Source of the DNA: Clostridiales bacterium
Lineage (GTDB): Bacteria; Bacillota; Clostridia; Christensenellales; CAG-917
Direction: 5' to 3'
Assembly (NCBI GenBank): GCA_012800805.1
Contig: JAAZIO010000088.1
Location: forward strand, 1-18,335
Length of the DNA stretch: 18,335 bases
Position 1 is the first letter of the stretch; each line of letters begins with the position of its first letter. Below, one piece after another: positions 1 to 8,944 of this stretch. The notes beneath the pieces are model-generated. The model saw only the letters and a program-made list of their open reading frames with translations, was not told where the DNA came from and did not search any database. The position numbers and the translations under genes were made by a program.

Positions 1-3000
1 ATTAAACTCATTCAGGCTTGCGGGCGTTTCTCCACCGAAAAAGTCGTGCTTTGAAGTTACTGGCCTGAACTTAATGCCTTTTACGCACATTGCGGAGCAC
101 ATGCAGTCGTTTTCATTTCCGCCCCTCCTCTTTGCGTATATTACGCCTTTAGAGAGGTCACAGCTTGTTTCTATCATCATTGATGAAAACGTACTGTGGG
201 CGGCGTCAACATCGGCGTAATTAAGGCAAAGGTCCGAGAAAAATGCGATTTTATGCTTCCCGAACTCTCTTATTTCAAATCTTCTAACCTCACCCGAGAA
301 TATGGGCGTTGTTACAAGCGTCATTTTGGCGCCGTGCGTTTTGTTTTCATACACGGACATATTGCGGGAAAACATAGCGGTATGTTCGTCGCTAAGAATT
401 TTTAAGGGCGAGAATGTCGGCGAATATGTTTCTCCCCGCTCGTTTTTGATATACAGGAATGGCCCAAACGGATCTTTGGGCGAGTTCTTTATTCTTCCAA
501 GCTTTATGCCGCCGTAATCCGACACGCTCTGGCCAAGCTCGTCGGTTATAACGGTGTATGCGCCATAATGCAGGTTGAATTTAGGCTCGGCCTGCGGGGT
601 ATGGAGAGTAAAATAATCCTCCGTCTTTTTCGCGCCGACAAGAGCTTTTTCCTGAGGCTTTTTCTCGCCTTTGGTTTTTATTTCCGATTCATTCAAAAGC
701 AGTTTGGTCGCCCTTATTTTGTCGTCGTTGCCGAAAAGTTCTCTAATTTTTCCGTTTGTCAGCGTGTTCGCGATAGCCGCAAGGCTCATGCCCTGATGGT
801 GCGCCATAAAGGACTCAACCGTCCCGCCCCTTAAAAAGTCTATCGCCTCGTAAAAACCGTATTTTCCGTAATATCCGTTTTCTTTTAAGGCTTTAAGATT
901 TCTGTAACATGCCTTGAAATCGTAATCCAGCGCAAGGAAAGTCGAGTAAGGCGAAATCACGCATTCGCTGTGTTCGGAACGCAAAGCAAGCGACGACACG
1001 CCGAAAGCGTAATACTGATACCTTGACTCGCTGTCAAAGCGGTAGCAGCCGCACTCGGAGATTCCGAAAAATCCTTGACATCTTGAGCGGATTTGCGCCT
1101 TTACAGCGCCTTTTGCGCTTGCTCTAAGCATTGATTTCGGCGGTGAATTAATAAATATTTCGGACATTAAATATTCAAACATTGTGCCGTTCCAACTGTA
1201 GAGCGTGCCGCCCGTAGCGTGCCTTCTTGAAAGCGAACGCCACATTACAGGAGTAACTCCCCTTGAAATCGCAACAAGTGCCGCAAGGCGAGACTCCGAC
1301 GCCATAAGGTCATAGTGTCCCTCGGACCTTTGTCCCGACAGATTGTATCCGATATAGAATTGTTTCTTTTTGAAGTCAAACAGAGCCTTAAAGTCTATAT
1401 CCTCAATGATTTTATTTATTCTTTCTTTAAGCTCGTAGGAAGACACAAACTCCTTTGCAACGATAAGGCACGCGGCAAGGTTTCCGCTGTCCACGCTTGA
1501 CACAAAAAGCGGCTCAAGAGGCTTTCCCGTGTTGATGTTATACCAGTTTAAAAGGTGTCCTTTCCATTTCTCAAGCCCCTCAATCCTGCTCACTATTTTT
1601 TCAATGCGCTCTTCTGCCGTTTCCTTATCGGTAATGTTAAGAAGCGCCGCCGAAACATGGGATAGTATGCTGTATCCGATATTTGTTGGCGAAGTGTGTT
1701 CCGCCCTGCCAACGTTTCCGAATACCTGATAGTTATCGGCTATGAGTTCGTTTTCGCTGTTTTCCAAAAAGTATTTATAGGTGCTTTCTGCATACTCAAG
1801 GAGAGTTTGCTTTTCTTCCTCTTTGATTTTTTCCTTTTCGGGCATTCCCTCTCTTACAAGGCGAGCCACAATAATCAAAAATGAAGCAAAGTAAAAGAGA
1901 GTTCCGAAAAAGAAAATATAGCTTGAAAAGAAAGCGAGGAGCGATACCAGGGTCAAAAACACGGTATTTGGCGCAATCAGCTTAACCGCGTCGGTCTTGC
2001 CCGCCCTGCTTTGGAAGAAAGTTTTCCACTCAAGAAGCCTTTTGCCGCTTATCATTCTAAAAACGGCGGTAAAGAAAACTTTAATCGAATTCAAAGCGTT
2101 AAAGGTAAGAAGCGCAAAGTCCATTATCATGCCCTCAAGCGCCTTTAGCGTTTTAATAAGCGCGTGTTTTGGGCTTAGACTTGCAAAGGAGAACAGACCG
2201 CTGAAAAATCCCAGTATTCTTTCAACAAAGAATAAGGCGGCGGTAAAGGCAAAAACATACGGGTTTAGCGATATCGCGCTGAATAAAAACAAAAGCGTGA
2301 ACGACATCAGGCGGAAGCTTTCAAACCCGTTCATGAACATAAGCGTTCCATACAGCGGCGACGGTTTGATAAATTTTGAGCTTATAAACGGAAGATTTTG
2401 AACATCTCCCCTTTGCCACCTTAAATTGCGCTCGATTTCAGCCGCGAATGTGTTGGGAGCGTCCTCAAAGACAATTCCCGAAAGTTTGCCCGTGGACAAA
2501 GCCGCTCCCTCCAAGGCGTCGTGACTGAGAACCCTTCCTTCGGGAAGCGCTCCGTTTAATTTTCTGTAGAAGCTCTCCAAGCGATAAATGCCCTTACCGC
2601 AGAAAACGCTTTTTGAAAAGAGGTTGAAATAAAAGTCCGAGTAGCACGGATACAGCTCAAAACCTCCGTTTTCGGCATGGCGCATTGAATATTTGGTGGT
2701 TAAAGAAAAAAGATTAGTCCTGCACTCGAACGCCATAAGATCATAGCGTGCGTTCATGGGGTGCATCATCTCGCAAACCGCCTGCCTTATCGCTCCCGGT
2801 AGCAGTTTGCTGTCGTCGTCAAGAAGAACTACGTACACAGGCCTTAAAAATGCACGATTGACAGTGAACTTTGAAAAGTCCCCTGTCATCAAGGCCCTGT
2901 TCATATCCTCAATTGCTCCGCGCTTTCGCTCCCTTGCGGAGTATCTGTCCCCTTTCTTAACCCGTTTTCGGACCATGAAATTAATGCCCGACTGTCGCAG

Positions 3001-4527
3001 TATTTCCAGAAATTCATCATCTTCGGGCACGGTTTCCTCGTCCGACGGTTTAAAGTCGGCAAGCATTACAAACGTCAGGTTTTTGTCGTTATATAGTGCG
3101 CTTAACGACTTTATGTTTTCAATAGCGTTAAGAAGCTGCTCTTTTGAAGTTATATACTGAGTGTAGGCGACAAGCGTTCGCCCGTCGTCGGGCAAAATGG
3201 CATAGTTCATTCTGTATGTCGGCCTGAGCGAGGTAAAGTATCTTATAACAGTTATAAATAGAGACGAAACTACCCTCGGCAGAGCAAAGAAAGATGTCAG
3301 CGACATCACGCTTGCCATGACTATCGAACACACAAAGCTGTTTTCAAGCGCAAATTGATAGATTTTATTAGTGATATTAACAGACGGCAGATAGCTTAAA
3401 ACCGTCAGATAATTTGAAAAGTTGCTATAGGTTATATAGCCAAAAAGCGCCTGTAAACCTATAACCACAATCCAAAGCGCCGTAAAGTAGGCATATTCCG
3501 CAGCCGTTTTTGTTTTGTGCTTTTTCTTTACTTTTCTTTTTGTCCCGCCCGTAAGGCAATAGTCGTTCAGTGCCTTTACATTGTAAAAAAGCACTTCGTG
3601 AAGTCTAAAGCCAAGATAGCTTGCGTATTCCACAAGCTTTTGGGCGTATATGTTTTCGTTGATATTGATTTTAGCCGATTGTTTAGCAATCTCCGCAAGG
3701 TATACAAACTGGGTTTGCTGCGCCATGCAGTTAAACTCGTAAACATTTTTAAGCGTTCGCAGGGGCGCGTAGTTTTTAAACGGGTCGATAAGCCTTGCCT
3801 GCGAAACCGAGGTGCAGACATTCTTCGCGGCTGAGCTCATCTCAACAATAATGGCGGCGGTCGCGAATTTCACTTCATCGGCTGTTTCAAGCTTTAGCTT
3901 CTTGCCGATAAAAAGGCGCATGAACTTGGAAGAGAGATACTTTTTAAGCTTTTTACCGCCTTTTTCGGAAAGTTTTTGAAGCTTGTAAATGCAAAAAGCT
4001 TTATCCATTAATGCAACCGCTTTTTCAAGCAAAGCGTAATTGAACGCCTCGCCAAGGTTTAACACTTCCTCAAACGTAAGCGGTGCGTATTCGTTCATAA
4101 TCTCGACCACTCTTTCTGCCCTTTGAACATCAAGCTTATAGCCGCTGAGCCTTAAAACTTCCCTTGCCAGCGCCACGATTCTGGGCGTTCCTTTGATATG
4201 CGGAAGATTGTAAAACTCGGAAAACGCCTTTGAGTTTGCGGTAGCGGTCAAAAGATATGTGTTTTCGTAAAACCACTTTTCAAACTCATAAAGCTCGCCG
4301 TCCCTTGAGCGGAGAGATACGATTTTGCTCAGTTTGTTTATTGTGGGAATGAAATTGGACGCCGACACGCCTTTGCCGTTTCTGTCGGGAAGGCCCGTGT
4401 TTTTAGCGAATTTTCTTATCTGTTTTTCAAATTCGGCATCGTCGCAGGAATATGAGAAATCGCCGAAGATGTTCCTTCGGATAAGTTTTTTCAATAGCGT
4501 GCCCAAAAACATCAGAAATAAAGTCAT
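1..4527 (-). CDS. ndvB: Cyclic beta-1,2-glucan synthase-like protein (GT84 + glucoamylase-like + GH94), 5' part only
   Basis: An uninterrupted reading frame of 1509 codons runs from ATG at 4527 and is still open at base 1, so the C-terminal part lies outside the window. Order seen: a soluble N-terminal region of about 340 residues; hydrophobic segments near 345-370 and 410-435; a GT84-type glycosyltransferase core with an acidic cluster LLDDDS near 568 and the family motifs LSHDALEGA (about 667) and WQRGD (about 705); a block of membrane helices to about 890; a glucoamylase-like domain with LNWYN, VDSGNL, GTMFEYLM and MAHHQGMSL (about 1242); then the beginning of the GH94 N-terminal sandwich. 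This order matches NdvB/Cgs proteins, which polymerise UDP-glucose into cyclic beta-1,2-glucan and set ring size by phosphorolysis; they are usually around 2800 residues, so roughly half is present. The start is supported by GAGG six to seven bases upstream. The product in a Gram-positive cell is inferred, not shown. Confidence 0.88.
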   Translation of the reverse strand, partial: MTLFLMFLGTLLKKLIRRNIFGDFSYSCDDAEFEKQIRKFAKNTGLPDRNGKGVSASNFIPTINKLSKIVSLRSRDGELYEFEKWFYENTYLLTATANSKAFSEFYNLPHIKGTPRIVALAREVLRLSGYKLDVQRAERVVEIMNEYAPLTFEEVLNLGEAFNYALLEKAVALMDKAFCIYKLQKLSEKGGKKLKKYLSSKFMRLFIGKKLKLETADEVKFATAAIIVEMSSAAKNVCTSVSQARLIDPFKNYAPLRTLKNVYEFNCMAQQTQFVYLAEIAKQSAKININENIYAQKLVEYASYLGFRLHEVLFYNVKALNDYCLTGGTKRKVKKKHKTKTAAEYAYFTALWIVVIGLQALFGYITYSNFSNYLTVLSYLPSVNITNKIYQFALENSFVCSIVMASVMSLTSFFALPRVVSSLFITVIRYFTSLRPTYRMNYAILPDDGRTLVAYTQYITSKEQLLNAIENIKSLSALYNDKNLTFVMLADFKPSDEETVPEDDEFLEILRQSGINFMVRKRVKKGDRYSARERKRGAIEDMNRALMTGDFSKFTVNRAFLRPVYVVLLDDDSKLLPGAIRQAVCEMMHPMNARYDLMAFECRTNLFSLTTKYSMRHAENGGFELYPCYSDFYFNLFSKSVFCGKGIYRLESFYRKLNGALPEGRVLSHDALEGAALSTGKLSGIVFEDAPNTFAAEIERNLRWQRGDVQNLPFISSKFIKPSPLYGTLMFMNGFESFRLMSFTLLFLFSAISLNPYVFAFTAALFFVERILGFFSGLFSFASLSPKHALIKTLKALEGMIMDFALLTFNALNSIKVFFTAVFRMISGKRLLEWKTFFQSRAGKTDAVKLIAPNTVFLTLVSLLAFFSSYIFFFGTLFYFASFLIIVARLVREGMPEKEKIKEEEKQTLLEYAESTYKYFLENSENELIADNYQVFGNVGRAEHTSPTNIGYSILSHVSAALLNITDKETAEERIEKIVSRIEGLEKWKGHLLNWYNINTGKPLEPLFVSSVDSGNLAACLIVAKEFVSSYELKERINKIIEDIDFKALFDFKKKQFYIGYNLSGQRSEGHYDLMASESRLAALVAISRGVTPVMWRSLSRRHATGGTLYSWNGTMFEYLMSEIFINSPPKSMLRASAKGAVKAQIRSRCQGFFGISECGCYRFDSESRYQYYAFGVSSLALRSEHSECVISPYSTFLALDYDFKACYRNLKALKENGYYGKYGFYEAIDFLRGGTVESFMAHHQGMSLAAIANTLTNGKIRELFGNDDKIRATKLLLNESEIKTKGEKKPQEKALVGAKKTEDYFTLHTPQAEPKFNLHYGAYTVITDELGQSVSDYGGIKLGRIKNSPKDPFGPFLYIKNERGETYSPTFSPLKILSDEHTAMFSRNMSVYENKTHGAKMTLVTTPIFSGEVRRFEIREFGKHKIAFFSDLCLNYADVDAAHSTFSSMMIETSCDLSKGVIYAKRRGGNENDCMCSAMCVKGIKFRPVTSKHDFFGGETPASLNEFN

Positions 4528-4566
4528 AGCAAACCTCAAAAACAATTTTGGGCATAACGCTTTTAA

Positions 4567-4595
4567 ATTATACATAAGAAAAAGAAGCGGTTTAA
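4567..4595 (-). promoter_or_regulatory. Candidate promoter for the glucan synthase gene
   Basis: A perfect TATAAT lies at 4572-4567, 40 bases before the ATG at 4527. The hexamer 17 bases upstream (4595-4590, TTAAAC) is a weak -35 match and falls inside the terminator hairpin of the upstream RNase P RNA. Transcription could therefore restart immediately after rnpB ends. The -10 is convincing; the -35 is not. Confidence 0.45.
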
Positions 4596-4606
4596 CCGCT
4601 TCTTTT
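4578..4606 (-). terminator. Rho-independent terminator of rnpB
   Basis: On the minus strand, AAGAAGCGG and CCGCTTCTT form a perfect 9-bp stem (extendable by two A-T pairs) around a five-base loop, followed by TTTTTCTT. It starts eight bases after the 3' strand of RNase P helix P1. The plus strand also ends in a short T run, but no plus-strand gene is there. Confidence 0.85.
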
Positions 4607-4613
4607 CCACGTA

Positions 4614-4933
4614 GCAAGGTTAGTCTGTAAGCCGAGTTCTGTCTTAAATGGCCATCTGTCTAGGCGCATAGTTGCCTATACGCTCAAGCGATTTGAAGGA
4701 CGGGCGGGCTACCCATCTGTCCTTACTCTCTTGCATCGAGTGGGGTTTACACGGCTTGCCGTCGCCGGGTCGCCGGTGAGCTCTTACCTCACCTTTTCAC
4801 CCTTACCCTTGCGGGCGGTTATTTTCTGTTGCACTTTCCTTAAAGTCGCCTTTACAGGGAGTTACCCTGCACCCTTGCCCTGCGATGCTCGGACTTTCCT
4901 CATCTTGCGATGCGGCCATTCGACTAACTTGCC
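4614..4933 (-). ncRNA. rnpB: RNase P RNA (type A-like)
   Basis: This is the catalytic RNA of RNase P, which removes 5' leaders from pre-tRNAs. The minus strand contains the conserved 5' core GAGGAAAGTCCGAGC (P4 and CR-I region) and near the 3' end ACAGAACTCGGCTTACAG (CR-V). The ends pair as helix P1: GCAAGTTAGTC at 4932-4922 with GACTAACCTTGC at 4625-4614, leaving one bulged C. The length of about 320 nt is smaller than the usual 350-400 nt but is compatible with a compact type A RNA, the form typical of Clostridia rather than Bacilli. It has its own promoter and terminator, so it is a stand-alone unit between recN and the glucan synthase gene. The exact ends are placed on P1 and the promoter and could be off by a few bases. 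Confidence 0.95.
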
Positions 4934-4938
4934 TTAAT

Positions 4939-4966
4939 ATTATAGCACAAAATATAAAAAACGCAA
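4939..4966 (-). promoter_or_regulatory. rnpB promoter
   Basis: TATAAT at 4944-4939 sits six to seven bases upstream of the first base of RNase P helix P1, which fits a +1 at about 4933. TTGCGT at 4966-4961, with a 16-base spacer, is a plausible -35. Confidence 0.7.
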
Positions 4967-5044
4967 CACGGCATTATAAACGCATGATGACAGTTTTTGT
5001 AATAATTATAGTCAACTAACGGATATTAATTTAATTTTAACACA

Positions 5045-5078
5045 TGAAAAAAGCCGCATATGCAGCTTCTATACGCGG
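5045..5078 (-). terminator. Terminator of the nadK-argR-recN operon
   Basis: On the minus strand, CCGCGTAT (5078-5071) pairs with ATATGCGG (5061-5054) as an 8-bp stem containing one G-U pair, with a nine-base loop, followed by CTTTTTTC. It lies 35 bases after the recN stop. Confidence 0.8.
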
Positions 5079-5113
5079 TTTAAATAACAGATGCTTAGAT
5101 ATTTAATCAAGTT

Positions 5114-6805
5114 TTACACTAAAAGCGATTTTTTATAATTGTCCGCCCACTCTTTCATCTTTCGAGCATGAGGTATAGCATGCCCCGAATAATCCGAACC
5201 GCCAATAAGCCTTGCTATTTCGGGGAGAGAGTCTTCAAGCAGCGATACATTTGTATATGTCTTTACTCCGTCGGAGAATTTGCTAATCAAGTAATGATGG
5301 TCAGCCATGGAAGAAAGTTGCGGCAAGTGCGTTACCGCAAGCACCTGCCTTCTTCTTGATATGCTGCAAAGCTTCATCGCCACGACTTCCGCGATATGTC
5401 CCGAAATTCCCGTGTCTATTTCGTCAAAAACCATGGTTCCTATGCCGTCCACGTCGCAGGTAATGTTTTTGAGGGCCAACATAAAACGAGACATTTCACC
5501 GCCCGATATTATTTTGCCAAGCGGTTTAAGCGGCTCGCCTATGTTTGGCGAAATCATAAACTCAACTTCATCCGCGCCGTTTGCGGTGGCATTATTCAAA
5601 ACATCTCCGCCATTGTCTTTAAAATAGACTTCAAAGCGCGAGCCGCCCATGCCGAGGTCTTTAAGCTCTTTGGTTATTTTGTTAGATAGCGCCTCGGCCG
5701 CCTCTTTCCTCGCCTCAGTAAGCTTGCTTAGCTCATTTACAAGAATTTTCTCTTCCTTTATGAGGTCCAAGCTTAGCTTTTCCACAATCTCATCGGCGTG
5801 GATAAGCTCTTCGTATTCCGTTTCGGCATCGGAGAGGAATTTAAGCACTCTTTCAACGCTTCCGCCGTATTTTCTGCTTATGGAGCGGACAATTTCAAGC
5901 CTACGCTCTATCTCTTCAAGCGAGCGGGCGTCAAAGTTTATCTTTTCGGCGACGGCTTCAAGCTCAAGCGCAATGTCTTTGATTTCAATCCTTGCAGCCT
6001 CAAGTCTTTCCGAAAGGCCGTTTAGACGCTCATCATACTCCGAAACCTGATTAACCAGGGTTTGTGATGTTTTTAACTTTGAAAGAACTGAATCATCGCC
6101 GTCTAAAAGCTCAACCGCGCCCATCACGGCAGATACTATTCTTTCGGTGTTTCTGGCGCGTTTTCTTCTGTCAAGCAGTTCTTCCTCTTCACCCTCTTTT
6201 ATAGCCGCCTGCTTTATTTCGTCTATTTGAAACTTTAATATATCGATTTTTCTTGCCCTCTCTTCTCCGTTACCGAAACGCTTCAGCTCCGATTTAATTT
6301 TTGAATATCTGCGATAGCTATCAGAAACGGAGTTTTTCAAAGGCAGAACCATATCGCCCGCAAAACCGTCCAGCATATCGATATGGGTTGAAACTTTAAG
6401 GAGCGACTGGTGTTCATGTTGTCCGTGGATGTCAACCAAAAGCTCGGTCAACCCTTTCAAAACCGATAATGTTACCAGCCTGCCGTTAATTCTGCATTCG
6501 TTCTTTCCACCCTCGGTCATTTTGCGGCGGATAATTAAAACCTCTTCAGGCTCGATGCCCATCTCTTTCAGGTAATTTTCCGCGTCATCCGATATATTCT
6601 CAAACACAGCCTCAACCTCGGCCATGTCTGTGCCGTGGCGAATAAGTGAACGGTCCGCCCTTTCGCCCAAAACGAAATTGAGCGAGTCAATAATTATAGA
6701 CTTGCCCGCGCCCGTTTCGCCGCTTAATATGTTAAGCCCGTCGTAAAACTCAAGTGTCAAATTTTCGATTAACGCAATGTTATGGATTGTTAAAATCTTC
6801 AGCAT
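5114..6805 (-). CDS. recN: DNA repair protein RecN
   Basis: RecN is an SMC-like ATPase that gathers and holds DNA ends during double-strand break repair. The 563-residue product has the usual family length. It has Walker A GETGAGKS near residue 30, a long charged coiled-coil middle, then the ABC signature ISGGEMSRF near 435 and Walker B with D-loop VFDEIDTGISG near 460. The family N-terminus begins ML-x-x-L-x-I-x-N, which matches ATG at 6805 (MLKILTIHN). An in-frame TTG two codons upstream (6811) is possible but adds residues the family lacks. No clear Shine-Dalgarno sequence precedes either start. With eight bases after the argR stop, translational coupling is likely. It is the last gene of nadK-argR-recN, an arrangement conserved in Bacillota. 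Confidence 0.97.
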   Translation of the reverse strand: MLKILTIHNIALIENLTLEFYDGLNILSGETGAGKSIIIDSLNFVLGERADRSLIRHGTDMAEVEAVFENISDDAENYLKEMGIEPEEVLIIRRKMTEGGKNECRINGRLVTLSVLKGLTELLVDIHGQHEHQSLLKVSTHIDMLDGFAGDMVLPLKNSVSDSYRRYSKIKSELKRFGNGEERARKIDILKFQIDEIKQAAIKEGEEEELLDRRKRARNTERIVSAVMGAVELLDGDDSVLSKLKTSQTLVNQVSEYDERLNGLSERLEAARIEIKDIALELEAVAEKINFDARSLEEIERRLEIVRSISRKYGGSVERVLKFLSDAETEYEELIHADEIVEKLSLDLIKEEKILVNELSKLTEARKEAAEALSNKITKELKDLGMGGSRFEVYFKDNGGDVLNNATANGADEVEFMISPNIGEPLKPLGKIISGGEMSRFMLALKNITCDVDGIGTMVFDEIDTGISGHIAEVVAMKLCSISRRRQVLAVTHLPQLSSMADHHYLISKFSDGVKTYTNVSLLEDSLPEIARLIGGSDYSGHAIPHARKMKEWADNYKKSLLV

Positions 6806-6813
6806 AAGCAAAA

Positions 6814-7272
6814 TCAGCTGTTAAGTAGCTCTTCAAACCTTGCTATCATTTCTTCTCTGTTGTCTTTGGACTTCAAAACAACAATTATCGTATCGTCGCC
6901 CGCAACCGCGCCAAGCACTTCCTCATAAGCAAGGCGGTCTATGAGGGCGCAGGCGGAGTTAGCGCTTCCGCTCTCGGTTTTCATAACGATAATGTTTTCC
7001 GAACCCATAATCGATATCACGGAGCTTTTGAACAACCTGTGATAGCGGTCTCTCGTCTGGTCGTCGGTTTTCTTTTGCGCTGTGTATTTATAGCCTTTTC
7101 CGTCGGGACGGAGAACTTTAATGATTCCCATATCCCTGATATCGCGCGAAACGGTCGCTTGCGTGACGTTGAAACCTTCTTCCGCAAGACGCGCCGCAAG
7201 GTCCTCTTGTTTGTCGATTTCCTCCCTTGCGATTATCTCAAGTATTTTTAGTTGTCTAGCACTTCTTGCCAT
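6814..7272 (-). CDS. argR: Arginine repressor ArgR/AhrC
   Basis: This is a hexameric, arginine-responsive transcription factor that represses arginine synthesis and, in Bacillus, activates catabolism. The 152 residues match family length. The N-terminal winged helix covers about 1-70, with the recognition segment ATVSRDIRDMG at 39-49. The C-terminal oligomerisation and arginine-binding domain carries SGSANSACALID (101-112) and GAVAGDDT (121-128). The segment usually written PGxAxxVA has Ser in place of Pro. The start is well supported: GGAGG at 7281-7277, four bases before the ATG. The nadK stop is 12 bases upstream, so the genes are co-transcribed. Its placement ahead of recN is conserved in Bacillota and need not mean that it regulates this operon. 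I saw no convincing ARG box nearby. Confidence 0.95.
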   Translation of the reverse strand: MARSARQLKILEIIAREEIDKQEDLAARLAEEGFNVTQATVSRDIRDMGIIKVLRPDGKGYKYTAQKKTDDQTRDRYHRLFKSSVISIMGSENIIVMKTESGSANSACALIDRLAYEEVLGAVAGDDTIIVVLKSKDNREEMIARFEELLNS

Positions 7273-7284
7273 TTGACCTCCATA

Positions 7285-8091
7285 TCAATGGGTAATTCCC
7301 CAGCGATTCATTTTATCAAGAAGTTTTTTATAAAAATCGTTGTTAACGCTTATAAATCTGGCGGCTTTATCCGCTCTTTTCACCGTCATAGAACCCGTAA
7401 ACGAGCCTACTTTTCTTCCGTCCACAATGAGCGTTGCGTTGTCTGGACAAACTATTTCAATTTCACTGTTTGAGGTAACAACCGCGGGCCTGGAGTGCAG
7501 CGTGTGCGGACATATCGGCAGAAATGTTATAGCCTCAAGGTCTGGAGCAAGAATCGGCCCACCCGCCGAAAGCGCGTATGCTGTGGAGCCTGTGGGGGTT
7601 GCGACTATCACACCGTCCGAACGGTATTTGTCAAAAAGCTGACCGTTGACAAATGCCGATAGCTTTAAAGGTTTTTCTCCCGCTGATTTTATAACCGCGT
7701 CGTTGAGCGCCGTATACTCGCTTCCGCCGGCTTGGATTTTAAGCATCATGCGTTCGATTATTTTCGCGTTTGCGTTTAACAGCGAGGCGATTTCCTCATT
7801 AGTCGCGCTTCTTGAAAGCTCGGATAAGAACCCAAGGTTGCCTACATTTACGCAAAGCATCGGCACTTCGTATTCTGCGGCAGAAGCCGAAGCCTCAAGC
7901 ACCGTGCCGTCTCCGCCAAAAACTACCGCAAAGTCTGCCGATTTGAAACTTAAAGCTTTATCGGGACTTTCTTTTGTGACGGGAACGCAATCGCACCCTT
8001 GCCTCAGCATATACTCGAGGAAAGAATTCATCCTTTCCTTTGCTTCGATATTGGAATTTTTATAATATAGAACCAGATTCATATCAAGCAT
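7285..8091 (-). CDS. nadK: NAD kinase
   Basis: NAD kinase phosphorylates NAD to NADP in the cytosol and is the only de novo source of NADP. The 268 residues fit the family. The diagnostic motifs are present: GGDGT at 59-63, GNLGFL near 84, LND (the NE/D motif) near 129, the long glycine-rich DGVIVATPTGSTAYALSAGG near 159-180, and PICPHTLHSRP. The ATG at 8091 is used here; ATG at 8082 (MNLVLYY) is equally compatible with homologues. Neither has a recognisable ribosome binding site. In many Bacillota this gene directly follows tlyA in one operon; here 1.45 kb with an opposing gene separates them, so nadK must have its own promoter. Confidence 0.96.
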   Translation of the reverse strand: MLDMNLVLYYKNSNIEAKERMNSFLEYMLRQGCDCVPVTKESPDKALSFKSADFAVVFGGDGTVLEASASAAEYEVPMLCVNVGNLGFLSELSRSATNEEIASLLNANAKIIERMMLKIQAGGSEYTALNDAVIKSAGEKPLKLSAFVNGQLFDKYRSDGVIVATPTGSTAYALSAGGPILAPDLEAITFLPICPHTLHSRPAVVTSNSEIEIVCPDNATLIVDGRKVGSFTGSMTVKRADKAARFISVNNDFYKKLLDKMNRWGITH

Positions 8092-8110
8092 TTATAAAAT
8101 ATTACGACAA

Positions 8111-8116
8111 ATTATA
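8111..8116 (-). promoter_or_regulatory. Candidate -10 box for nadK-argR-recN
   Basis: TATAAT at 8116-8111 is 20 bases before the nadK ATG. No good -35 is visible at 16-18 bases (ATTAAA-like at best). It is proposed because the opposing gene upstream makes read-through from dxs-tlyA improbable. A start of transcription near 8104 would leave a leader of only about 13 bases. Confidence 0.4.
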
Positions 8117-8117
8117 C

Positions 8118-8944
8118 ATTCAATCAAGCAATTTTAATAATTATGCATTAATTTACAATGCGTCATGCGTTTGAAAGCAAATATTGAAAACAAAATTAAA
8201 AATAGTTAAGATAATTGACTTTTTTTACTTAATTCGCTCTCGAACCATTCGTTTTACTGCAAGAAACAAAGTTTGCAACCGGTTTGATTAAGCTTTTTAT
8301 ATAAAAGCAATGAATATTTAAATCACAAAACATTGCAAATTTTGCACTTTAAGCCTAATCAAAAGCTGCGGATTAAATGAACCTACAACTTATTGCTTAG
8401 ATAAAACCATATTGCAAAAAATTAATGGTGTAGAATTTGTTTTAACTGGACTTATCAAAATTTTTTATAAATAAGTCTTAGAAATTGTTTAAGAAATATT
8501 TGCAAAAAAGAAAGCGCGTTAGTTTTTTACTTTAATTATTCTATCTGCAAATTAACTATCTGAGAAATATTAATTGCATATAAACCGTTAAATAGTGTCA
8601 AAAAATCGTATTTAACATAAACCAAGAAAAACTGATTTCATAATAATTTTGATAAATCTATTATAAAATGATTGCTTAATAATTTTAATAAGTCTCTTAT
8701 ATAATTTGACTAGTATTATCTGCAAATATATATGAAAACAGTGCCTTAAAATGATGAAAAATGATTAATTGGTTTAAAACCAATATTGCAAAATAAGCGT
8801 TAAAAAGTGTCAGGAAATTCTACAGATAGTTTGTAACCTGAGCTTATCAAAATTAAGACTTATCAAAATATTCATATAGCGTCTTAAAAAATTATTTTTA
8901 ACTTATTAAACTATATTCTTTTACTTGCTGACATAGTTACCTTA
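8118..8944. other. Gene-free AT-rich region
   Basis: About 830 bases hold no credible reading frame, tRNA or rRNA. The stretch is far more AT-rich than the neighbouring genes and contains diverged direct repeats (annotated separately), a 17-base palindrome ATTGGTTTAAAACCAAT at 8767-8783, and an inverted repeat GACTTAT...ATAAGTC at 8449-8477. Nothing resembling a transposase fragment was recognised. Confidence 0.7.
8403..8870. repeat. Diverged direct repeats in the AT-rich region
   Basis: Two blocks align over most of their length. Block 1 starts at 8403 with AAAACCATATTGCAAAA and continues to GTTTTAAC...CTTATCAAAAT near 8460. Block 2 starts at 8775 with AAAACCAATATTGCAAAA and continues to GTTTGTAAC...CTTATCAAAAT near 8853. 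A third copy near 8572 (ATTGCATATAAACCGTTAAATAGTGTCA) resembles the middle of block 2 (GCGTTAAAAAGTGTCA near 8797). TATCTGCAAAT also occurs twice (8543 and 8718). Copies are spaced about 160-210 bases apart and are strongly diverged. Confidence 0.5.

Noticed and set aside
1997..2401. 134-codon plus-strand frame (and a similar one at 2756-3160) inside the glucan synthase region
   Set aside because: Both are shadows of the long minus-strand gene, which shows recognisable domains throughout.
4731..4937. 68-codon plus-strand frame in the RNase P RNA region
   Set aside because: It is antisense to rnpB, whose conserved core and P1 helix are clear.
5649..6050. 133-codon plus-strand frame opposite recN
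   Set aside because: It is serine-rich, antisense to the coiled-coil coding region of recN and lacks a start signal.
8118..8944. Transposase or phage remnant in the AT-rich island
   Set aside because: No frame of useful length or motif was found in either strand; origin by insertion remains an inference from gene order.
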